Below are positions 1 through 4,749 of a stretch of 9,880 bases of DNA, in pieces. The DNA lies in the NCBI RefSeq assembly GCF_035712165.1, contig NZ_DASTBH010000128.1, positions 1 to 9,880 of the forward strand. The letters are read 5' to 3'. Within the stretch, counting starts at the first letter, position 1; the number at the start of each line of letters is the position of its first letter. The notes beneath the pieces are model-generated. The model ran no database searches. It was not told where the DNA came from and was given only the letters and a program-made list of their open reading frames with translations. The DNA comes from DASYTH01 sp035712165. Lineage in GTDB: Bacteria; Actinomycetota; Actinomycetes; Mycobacteriales; Pseudonocardiaceae. Made by a program: the position numbers and the translations under genes.

Positions 1-352
1 GCACCGCGCGCATCCGCGGCGGCAGCGTGGCCAAGGCCCGCACCAGCAGGTCGTTGGTGGCCACGACCTGCTCGGGGCCCGGCACCGAGACCGTGGTGGT
101 CTCGGCGAGCGGAACCTCGGCCACCCGTCTGGACCGGTGCCGCCACCGGTTCGCCGCCGCGTTCGCCAGCGCCGCGCGCACGTAACCGTCGGGGTTGTCC
201 CTGATTCGGCGCCACCTCGGGAAGACGCGTTCCAGCACGTCCTGCAACAGGTCCTCGGCCGCGGCCTGGTCCCCGCCACACAGCAGGTATGCCGTGCGGA
301 GTAGGACCGACGAGCGCGTAGTCACGAACTCCTCGAACTCCCCGGTGGTCAC
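1..352 (-). CDS. SigE-family ECF RNA polymerase sigma factor (partial)
   Basis: This is the N-terminal 117 codons of an extracytoplasmic-function sigma factor; the C-terminus lies beyond the left edge. Sigma factors of this group bind core RNA polymerase and direct it to specific promoters. Residues about 6-70 look like region 2: LLRTAYLLCGGDQAAAEDLL, then the core-binding and -10-recognition stretch ERVFPRWRRI...NPDGYVRAALANAAANRWRH. The last residues seen, ALATLPPRMRAV, are the start of region 4, which would recognise the -35 element. The GTG start at 352 is chosen because GGAGG lies at 361-357 and the region 2 spacing fits the family. No adjacent anti-sigma gene is visible; one could lie to the left. 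The gene diverges from DUF2550. The family call is firm. The regulon is unknown. Confidence 0.92.
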   Translation of the reverse strand, partial: MTTGEFEEFVTTRSSVLLRTAYLLCGGDQAAAEDLLQDVLERVFPRWRRIRDNPDGYVRAALANAAANRWRHRSRRVAEVPLAETTTVSVPGPEQVVATNDLLVRALATLPPRMRAV

Positions 353-387
353 AGCGCCTCCATTGCCGTGGCGGATCCACCCTGCAT

Positions 388-414
388 GACACCGGCCTGA
401 CTGGGGAGGTTGCC
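388..414 (-). promoter_or_regulatory. candidate ECF-type promoter of the sigma factor gene
   Basis: On the minus strand GGCAAC (414-409) is followed after 18 bases by GTC (390-388). This resembles the ECF layout of a GGAAC-like -35 and a short GTC-containing -10, and would give a leader of roughly 30 nt. ECF factors often transcribe their own gene. The match is loose and seen by eye only. Confidence 0.25.
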
Positions 415-430
415 AAGAACCATCTAGACT
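402..430 (+). promoter_or_regulatory. candidate promoter for the small ORF and DUF2550
   Basis: TAGACT (425-430) matches the actinobacterial TAnnnT -10 pattern, and TGGGGA (402-407) sits 17 bases upstream as a weak -35. Transcription would begin near 437, about 24 nt ahead of the GTG at 461. It overlaps the candidate sigma-gene promoter on the other strand, so the two could interfere. Confidence 0.3.
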
Positions 431-460
431 CATGCGAGTACCCAGGCTTGAGGAGACCGT

Positions 461-538
461 GTGTCCGACATGATCCTTCGGCGCCTCGCCCCGGCGAGGT
501 GGTTCGCGCGGCTCCGCGCCGCCGGGTCCCTGGCCTGA
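461..538 (+). CDS. possible 25-residue arginine-rich small protein or leader peptide
   Basis: This short ORF starts at GTG 461 and ends at TGA 536-538. It encodes MSDMILRRLA followed by an Arg/Ala/Trp-rich tail (PARWFARLRAAGSLA), 25 residues in all. It has the best ribosome-binding site in this part of the window, GAGGAG at 450-455, five bases before the GTG. Twenty-four of its 25 codons end in G or C. The gap to the DUF2550 start is 28 nt, so it would be the first cistron of that transcript. The peptide is basic and could form an amphipathic helix. I recognise no family. It may be a real small protein, a leader peptide, or chance coding in GC-rich DNA. Confidence 0.35.
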   Translation: MSDMILRRLAPARWFARLRAAGSLA

Positions 539-566
539 CGGACGGCGGAGCGGGCAGGGAGCGGCC

Positions 567-1007
567 GTGGACATCAGCGTGGTGGTCGGAGCGCTCCTCG
601 GCCTGGTCGCGTTGGTGTTGTGCTATCTGGTCGTCCGCCGGCTGCGGCTGCTGCGTTCCGGTGGGGTGCACGTGGCGTTGCGCACCCGGATGGACGAGCC
701 GGGCAAGGGTTGGCACCTGGGGGTCGGGCGCTACCACGGTGACGAGTTCGCCTGGTTCCGGGTGCTCTCGCTGCGTGCCGGTCCGGACCGGGTGATCCGG
801 CGCACCGGCGTGGAGATCGCCGACCGGCGGGATCCGGACAGCGCCGAGGCCTACACCATGCCGGCCGGGGCGCGGGTGATCCGGTTCCGGCACCGCAAGG
901 CCGGCGCCCAACCCGATGTCGAGATCGCCATGGGCCCGGACGCGCTGACCGGGTTCCTGTCCTGGCTGGAGTCCGCGCCGCCCGGCCGGTTGCCGTGGGC
1001 CTCCTGA
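567..1007 (+). CDS. DUF2550 family membrane-anchored protein
   Basis: This 146-residue protein has one N-terminal membrane segment (about residues 3-24, VVVGALLGLVALVLCYLVVR) followed by a soluble domain of about 120 residues. The length and pattern (RLLRSGGV at the membrane exit, GKGWHLGVGRY, a WFRVLSLR strand and a C-terminal GFLSWLESAPPG) fit DUF2550, whose member in M. tuberculosis is Rv1312. Its biochemical role is unknown. In most actinobacteria it lies just downstream of atpC, the last ATP synthase gene. Here a sigma factor and about 215 nt of non-coding or small-ORF DNA lie upstream instead. The GTG start at 567 is chosen because the membrane segment begins at once and GGGAGCGG precedes it. 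The stop codon is embedded in a likely promoter for the next gene. Confidence 0.9.
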   Translation: MDISVVVGALLGLVALVLCYLVVRRLRLLRSGGVHVALRTRMDEPGKGWHLGVGRYHGDEFAWFRVLSLRAGPDRVIRRTGVEIADRRDPDSAEAYTMPAGARVIRFRHRKAGAQPDVEIAMGPDALTGFLSWLESAPPGRLPWAS

Positions 1008-1033
1008 CAAGTTAATGGTTCACGCTATATACA
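1004..1033 (+). promoter_or_regulatory. likely promoter of the GHL10 gene
   Basis: CTGACA (1004-1009, five of six matches to TTGACA) overlaps the DUF2550 stop codon. TATACA (1028-1033) follows after 18 bases, or TATATA (1026-1031) after 16. It sits in an AT-rich island (1008-1047) that stands out from the GC-rich surroundings. Transcription would start near 1040, about 25 nt before the ATG. Confidence 0.5.
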
Positions 1034-1061
1034 GCGATATGGTTAATCCGGCACACTGTGC
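1023..1061 (+). promoter_or_regulatory. two operator-like palindromes over the GHL10 promoter and start
   Basis: CGCTATATACAGCG (1023-1036) is a 14-bp palindrome with one mismatched pair and covers the -10 box. GCACACTGTGC (1051-1061) is a perfect 5+1+5 inverted repeat ending four bases before the ATG. ATGGTT also occurs twice, at 1015-1020 and 1039-1044, flanking the first palindrome. Such dyads are typical of repressor sites, but no regulator is identified here. Confidence 0.35.
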
Positions 1062-1064
1062 GCC

Positions 1065-2627
1065 ATGACTCTGCGCCGGATCGGCTTGGTCGCGACCGTG
1101 GTCGCGCTGGCCGGATCGCTGCTCTCCTCGGCCGCCGCCTCGGCGAACACGCCGGACTGCCCCGCGCCCAACCCGGACGTGCCCGCCCGGCAGCTGCGGG
1201 CCGAGTGGATCGCCAGCGTGGTCAACATCGACTGGCCGTCCCGGCCGGGCCTGCCGGCGGCCGAGCAGCAGGCGGAACTGGTCCGCTGGCTGGACGAGGC
1301 GGTCGACCGGCGGCTCAACACGGTCATGCTGCAGGTCCGCCCGACCGCGGACGCGTTCTGGCCGTCGCCGTTCGAGCCGTGGTCGGAATGGCTCACCGGC
1401 ACGCAGGGCCAGGATCCGGGCTACGACCCGTTGGCCTTCGCGGTGTCCGAGGCGCACCGGCGCAACCTCGAACTGCACGCCTGGTTCAACCCGTACCGGG
1501 TGGCTATGCACGCCGACCCGAGCCGGCTGCGCCCCGACCATCCGGCCCGCGTGCACCCCGACTGGATCCTGCCCTACGGCGGAAAGCTCTACTACAACCC
1601 GGGAATCCCGGAGGTCCGGCGGTTCGCCGAGGACGCCATCCTGGACGCGGTGCGCCGCTACGACGTGGACGCCGTGCACTTCGACGACTACTTCTACCCG
1701 TATCCCGTTGCCGGGCAGCAGTTCGAGGACGAGGCGACCTACCAGACCTACGGCGCCGGGTTCGCCACCAAGGCGGACTGGCGGCGCAACAACGTGGACC
1801 TGCTGGTCTCCGAACTGGCCGCGCGGATCACCGCGCTCAAGCCGTGGGTGAAGTTCGGCATCAGCCCGTTCGCGGTGTGGCGCAACAAGGCCACCGACCC
1901 CACGGGCTCGGACACCACGGCGGGCGTGCAGACCTACGACGACCTGGGCGCCGACACCCGCAAGTGGGTGCGCGAACAGTGGATCGACTACATCGTGCCG
2001 CAGGTGTACTGGAACATCGGGTTCCCGCCCGCCGACTACGCCAAGATCGTCGACTGGTGGTCGCGCGAGGTGACCGGGACGGACGTGCACCTCTATGTCG
2101 GGCAGGCCAACTACAAGGTCGGCGTGTCAACGCAGTCCCCGGCCTGGATGGACCCGAACGAGCTGTCCAGCCATCTGACCTTCAACCGGTCCTACCCGCA
2201 GGTGCGCGGCGACGTCTTCTTCTCCGCCAAGGACGTCCGGACGAACCGGCTGTCCCACATGGACATTCTGGCCGAGCGGCACTACACCCGGCCGGCGCTG
2301 GTTCCGGTCCTGCCGCAGCGCGGCGGCGTCGCGCCGCTGCGGCCGCTGCTGGTCGACGCCCGCCCCGGACCGGACGGGGTGACCGTGCGCTGGCTGCAGG
2401 ACCGGCGGCGCAGCACCGAGTTCGCCCTCTACCGGTTCGACGGCTGGACCCTGCCCCGGTGCGGCTTCGCCGACGCCGCACACCTGGTGGCCACCGGGCG
2501 GTCCGAGGGCCTGCTGCGGACGTTCACCGACAGCACGGCCCAGCCCGGCCAGCGCTACACCTACGTGCTCACCACCCTGGACCGCCTGCACAACCAGAGC
2601 CCACCCAGCCTGCCCGCATGGCGATAG
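1065..2627 (+). CDS. secreted family 10-like glycosyl hydrolase (GHL10)
   Basis: This is a 520-residue exported protein. Residues 1-27 form a Sec signal peptide: RR at 4-5, a hydrophobic core, and likely cleavage after ASA at 27. Residues about 40-350 match the GHL10 TIM-barrel family (PF02638): RAEWIASVVNIDW near the start, MLQVRPTADAFW at 88-99, LHAWFNPYR at 137-145 and HFDDYFYPYP at 205-214, whose paired Asp (207-208) is the likely catalytic centre, and YIVPQVYWN further on. Residues about 425-515 look like a fibronectin III-type beta domain. E. coli DigH (YddW), of the same fold family, cleaves peptidoglycan glycan strands stripped of stem peptides; a cell-wall substrate is inferred here, not shown. 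There is no clear Shine-Dalgarno, and a short palindrome occupies that position. The gene lies where relatives have DUF2550 next to pduO. Confidence 0.9.
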   Translation: MTLRRIGLVATVVALAGSLLSSAAASANTPDCPAPNPDVPARQLRAEWIASVVNIDWPSRPGLPAAEQQAELVRWLDEAVDRRLNTVMLQVRPTADAFWPSPFEPWSEWLTGTQGQDPGYDPLAFAVSEAHRRNLELHAWFNPYRVAMHADPSRLRPDHPARVHPDWILPYGGKLYYNPGIPEVRRFAEDAILDAVRRYDVDAVHFDDYFYPYPVAGQQFEDEATYQTYGAGFATKADWRRNNVDLLVSELAARITALKPWVKFGISPFAVWRNKATDPTGSDTTAGVQTYDDLGADTRKWVREQWIDYIVPQVYWNIGFPPADYAKIVDWWSREVTGTDVHLYVGQANYKVGVSTQSPAWMDPNELSSHLTFNRSYPQVRGDVFFSAKDVRTNRLSHMDILAERHYTRPALVPVLPQRGGVAPLRPLLVDARPGPDGVTVRWLQDRRRSTEFALYRFDGWTLPRCGFADAAHLVATGRSEGLLRTFTDSTAQPGQRYTYVLTTLDRLHNQSPPSLPAWR

Positions 2628-2716
2628 CGACGTCCTGGGCCGACCAACGGAACCTCGGATCAGGGTCACCAAAGGGGCGTCAGGTGTCGGGCCGCTGCGC
2701 AGGTGGCCTGGTCCAC

Positions 2717-2764
2717 GCCGGTTTTGCCGGCTCATGCCTACCGCCGCGTGCTCCCGCACGGCGG
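2717..2764 (+). terminator. candidate terminator hairpins downstream of the GHL10 gene
   Basis: GCCGG-TTTTG-CCGGC (2717-2731) is a perfect 5-bp stem. It is followed by CCGCGTGC-TCCC-GCACGGCGG (2744-2764), which pairs over eight positions with one bulged G. They lie 90-140 nt after the GHL10 stop codon. There is no U-tract, as is common for GC-rich actinobacterial terminators, so the call is tentative. Confidence 0.3.
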
Positions 2765-2962
2765 GGGAGACGGTTGGCCAGCCGCCGGCCGGTACCAAGG
2801 CTGATGATCCTCGCACCGGAGTAGGTCCCCGTTGGCGGCCCGGGATGCCTGGACGGGCGGGGCCATGGTGAACGACGGGCGGACCGGGCGAGCGTGTCCG
2901 TGGCGATGAGTCAGGAGTGGGAGCAAAGTTCCCGGTGCCACGGCGAGCAGCGCGAGCCTGCA

Positions 2963-2996
2963 TTACATCCCCGGTCGCTCCGGGACGTTGATGTGA
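2963..2996 (-). terminator. bulged hairpin, candidate terminator of the 64-aa gene
   Basis: On the plus strand TTACATC and CCCGG (2963-2974) pair with CCGGG (2980-2984) and GATGTGA (2990-2996) around a TCGCT loop, leaving a five-base bulge (2985-2989). It begins 27 nt past the minus-strand stop codon at 3023, where a terminator for that gene would be expected. No U-rich tail follows. Confidence 0.35.
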
Positions 2997-3022
2997 CGGG
3001 GTTGCTGAGCCGCAGCGACTGT

Positions 3023-3217
3023 CTATGGCCGTGGCGCGGGCGGCCCATCAGCCGGCGCCACGTTGAGTACGCTGTCGCGTCCTGCTTGAAATCCGGCGGC
3101 GTAGCCCGCCTGCCACGCCTCCTGCCGGACCTTCTCGTTCGCCCCGGCGATCTGGTCGGCCTGGTACTGGGCCGTGGCCCGGTCCTTAAAGCTGGCGGTC
3201 CACCGTCCGCGTGCCAT
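3023..3217 (-). CDS. hypothetical 64-residue protein with a GxxxGxxxG helix
   Basis: This is a small single-domain protein with no family I recognise. Residues 1-15 are basic and aromatic (MARGRWTASFKDR). Residues 16-50 look like one continuous helix rich in Ala, Gln, Glu and Lys, ending in QAGYAAGFQAGRDSV, where Gly38, Gly42 and Gly46 fall at four-residue intervals like a glycine zipper. The tail is Pro/Ala-rich and probably disordered. There is no signal peptide or membrane segment. Codon third positions are strongly GC-biased with sensible amino-acid composition, which argues for a real gene over its antisense frame. The ATG at 3217 has AAAGGG six bases upstream. It stands alone between hairpins on both sides, so it is probably monocistronic. 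Confidence 0.65.
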   Translation of the reverse strand: MARGRWTASFKDRATAQYQADQIAGANEKVRQEAWQAGYAAGFQAGRDSVLNVAPADGPPAPRP

Positions 3218-3464
3218 GTGCGGCCCTTTCGTCGCAGGGTTGTCTCAGTCCTGGCATCGCCTGGCGTGAGCCTGGTGTTGCGCCGATGGGAAGGTGCCCG
3301 ACAGCAGCACGCTGTCCGGACTCGTCTTCTAGTTCGTCGTCAGCAGTCGGCTTGCCGGCGCGGCCATTGGCCGGCGGGCAGCGAGTGCGTGGGCCGGTTG
3401 TACTCGCTCGTCGGGTTGGTCACCGTACGGGCAGCGGTGGCCGGGGCGGCACGGGGAGAGAGAA
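3218..3464. other. intergenic region upstream of the 64-aa gene
   Basis: I see no gene here. It contains a hairpin at 3297-3319 (CC, mismatch, GACAGC, loop AGCAC, GCTGTC, mismatch, GG). The promoter of the 64-aa gene should lie here on the minus strand, but I find no convincing -10/-35 pair. Confidence 0.5.
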
Positions 3465-3497
3465 GACACCCGTTGGGGGTGTCCGCGCTTCGCGGAC
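3465..3497 (-). terminator. overlapping double-hairpin terminator of the pduO operon
   Basis: Read on the minus strand, GTCCGCG-AAG-CGCGGAC (3497-3481) begins seven bases after the pduO stop. It runs into GACACCC-CCAAC-GGGTGTC (3483-3465), followed by the pyrimidine run TTCTCTCTCC. The two perfect 7-bp stems share the three bases 3481-3483, so they cannot both form fully at once. The position directly after pduO makes a terminator the best reading. Confidence 0.7.
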
Positions 3498-3503
3498 CGG
3501 TCG

Positions 3504-4076
3504 CTAGCCGCCTTGGCCGGGTTGCCAGAGGACGTCGCCGTCCGGGTTGGCGATCCGGGAGAGCACGAACAGCAGATCGGACAGCCGGTTGAGATACCGG
3601 GCGGCGAGCACGTTGGTGCGCTCGCCGTCCACCTCGATCAGGGCCCAGGCGCTGCGCTCGGCCCGCCGGGTCACCGTGCGGGCCACGTGCAGCAGCGCCG
3701 CGCCAGGGGTGCCGCCGGGCAGGATGAAGGAGCTGAGCTTGGCCAGCCGCTCGTTGAACTCGTCGCACCAGCCCTCCAGACGCTCCACATAGGACTCAGT
3801 GATCCGCAGCGGCGGGTACCTGGGTTCGGGCACGACCGGCGCGCACAGGTCCGCGCCCACGTCGAACAGGTCGTTCTGCACGGCGCGGAGCACGGCGCCG
3901 ACCTCCTCGGCCAGCCCGCCGAGCGCGAGCGCCGCACCGATCGCCGCGTTGGCCTCGTCCACGTCGGCGTAGGCGGCCAGCCGAGGGTCGGTCTTGGCCA
4001 CCCGGCTGCCGTCGCCGAGCGCGCTGGTGCCGTTGTCGCCGACCTTGGTGTAGACGCGGGTGATGTGCACGGCCAT
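3504..4076 (-). CDS. pduO: PduO-type ATP:cob(I)alamin adenosyltransferase
   Basis: This 190-residue enzyme transfers the 5'-deoxyadenosyl group of ATP to cob(I)alamin, making adenosylcobalamin, and acts in the cytosol as a trimer in this family. The ATP-binding N-terminus is visible as YTKVGDNGTSALGDG (residues 9-23), followed by DEAN at 40-43, SSFILPGG at 115-122, the Arg-rich active-site helix RTVTRRAERS at 133-142 and LNRLSDLLF at 162-170. Length is typical. In M. tuberculosis the equivalent Rv1314c sits next to murA in the same orientation. The ATG at 4076 is chosen because the family N-terminus begins there and GGTGG lies just upstream. The gap to the upstream membrane-protein gene is only 9 nt, so the two are probably cotranscribed. 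The product is the cofactor of the MeaA-type mutase at the right end. The symbol could equally be mmaB. Confidence 0.95.
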   Translation of the reverse strand: MAVHITRVYTKVGDNGTSALGDGSRVAKTDPRLAAYADVDEANAAIGAALALGGLAEEVGAVLRAVQNDLFDVGADLCAPVVPEPRYPPLRITESYVERLEGWCDEFNERLAKLSSFILPGGTPGAALLHVARTVTRRAERSAWALIEVDGERTNVLAARYLNRLSDLLFVLSRIANPDGDVLWQPGQGG

Positions 4077-4085
4077 ACGGCCACC

Positions 4086-4661
4086 CTACTTGCGCGCGGT
4101 GCCCCGGACGGCCAGCCCCAGCGACCACAGCGCCACCAGGACCAGGGCGCCCAGCGTGAGCCAGAAGCCGCCCCGGGACTCGACCAGCCGGCCGGCCACC
4201 TCGTCGGTCACCGCCAGCGTCTCGCCGCCGATCCGGGTGGACGGGCCGGCCAGCTCCTGCACCGATGCCTTCAGGTTGGACCGGGCCAGCAGTTCGGTGC
4301 CGAGCAGCACCAGCGCGGACACCGTGGCGCCACCGGCGATCACCAGCGGCCGGGAGCGCAGCGCCGGCGCCAGGCTCGCGGCCAGGCCGGCGGTGATCAG
4401 CACCAGCACGATCGTCGCCGGCACCCGCACGTCCGGCCGGGGCAGCTCGTCCGGCCGGAACGGCTCGTCGCCCTGGCTGAGCTCGCCGGAGGTGGTGACC
4501 GTCGGGCCGGCGCCGAGCGCGAGGTCGTAGCCGGTGTAGCTGGCCTCGATCGAGCCGGCGCCCTGCGGCGCGTCGCAGGACACCGCCACGAACGGGAGCA
4601 GGAAGAACAGCAGCGCCAACACGAATCCGGCCGGGCTCACCACGCGCGCCAGGATCCTCAT
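4086..4661 (-). CDS. hypothetical four-TM membrane protein
   Basis: This 191-residue integral membrane protein has no established function. Hydrophobic segments lie at about residues 8-28, 80-101, 105-125 and 164-185. The first ends in LPFVAVSCD, a motif I recall from uncharacterised bacterial membrane proteins, and YTGYDLALG follows in the extracytoplasmic loop of about 50 residues (29-79). A second outside loop of about 35 residues joins segments 3 and 4. An in-frame ATG at 4694 would add 11 residues lacking hydrophobic character; the ATG at 4661 is preferred because a TACCCT -10 box at 4675-4670 would place the transcript start right at it. It is the first gene of the operon with pduO and is divergent from murA. 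A cobalamin-related role is possible from context alone. Confidence 0.85.
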   Translation of the reverse strand: MRILARVVSPAGFVLALLFFLLPFVAVSCDAPQGAGSIEASYTGYDLALGAGPTVTTSGELSQGDEPFRPDELPRPDVRVPATIVLVLITAGLAASLAPALRSRPLVIAGGATVSALVLLGTELLARSNLKASVQELAGPSTRIGGETLAVTDEVAGRLVESRGGFWLTLGALVLVALWSLGLAVRGTARK

Positions 4662-4669
4662 GTGGCCGC

Positions 4670-4675
4670 AGGGTA
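4670..4675 (-). promoter_or_regulatory. candidate -10 box for a leaderless membrane protein-pduO operon
   Basis: TACCCT on the minus strand fits TAnnnT and lies eight bases before the ATG at 4661, the spacing expected of a leaderless mRNA. No convincing -35 is seen, and there is no Shine-Dalgarno ahead of this ATG, which agrees with leaderless initiation. Confidence 0.4.
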
Positions 4676-4686
4676 GCTGGACCACC

Positions 4687-4707
4687 GGGGTCACCCGGCC
4701 GGACCCC
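4687..4707. promoter_or_regulatory. inverted repeat between the divergent pduO operon and murA
   Basis: GGGGTC (4687-4692) and GACCCC (4702-4707) are perfect inverted repeats around a nine-base spacer, which itself overlaps the palindrome CCGGCCGG (4695-4702). ACCACC (4681-4686) and GGTGGT (4718-4723) extend the symmetry. It lies between two divergent starts, so an operator is plausible. GC-rich DNA makes chance repeats common. Confidence 0.25.
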
Positions 4708-4749
4708 CACGGGCGGAGGTGGTGGCTCCGGCGGGCAAGATGGGCGCTC

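Larger units (their letters stand above)
2628..3022. other. 395-nt stretch without a recognisable gene
   Basis: No frame on either strand gives a natural-looking protein; long open frames here have the Arg/Pro/Gly-rich composition of GC-rich shadow frames. The stretch contains at least three hairpins, listed separately, and no terminal inverted repeats or transposase fragments that I can recognise. It could be the remains of an insertion, given its position in an otherwise conserved gene neighbourhood. Confidence 0.6.

Noticed and set aside
353..364. Four-codon ORF ATGGAGGCGCTGTGA overlapping the sigma-factor start on the minus strand
   Set aside because: It contains the GGAGG ribosome-binding site of the sigma gene, so it is most simply a coincidence of that site.
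1058..2824. 588-codon plus-strand frame overlapping the GHL10 gene
   Set aside because: It is a +1 shadow with Arg/Pro/Ala-rich composition; the GHL10 frame starting at 1065 has the signal peptide and family motifs.
2894..3592. 232-codon plus-strand frame across the gene-poor region
   Set aside because: It runs antisense through the better-supported 64-aa gene and the pduO 3' end, and its later part is Arg/Gly/Val-rich shadow sequence.
4660..4749. Upstream extension of murA from ATG 4660
   Set aside because: The added 30 residues are Arg/Trp-rich, match no MurA N-terminus and overlap the divergent gene's start; GTG 4750 gives the family start.
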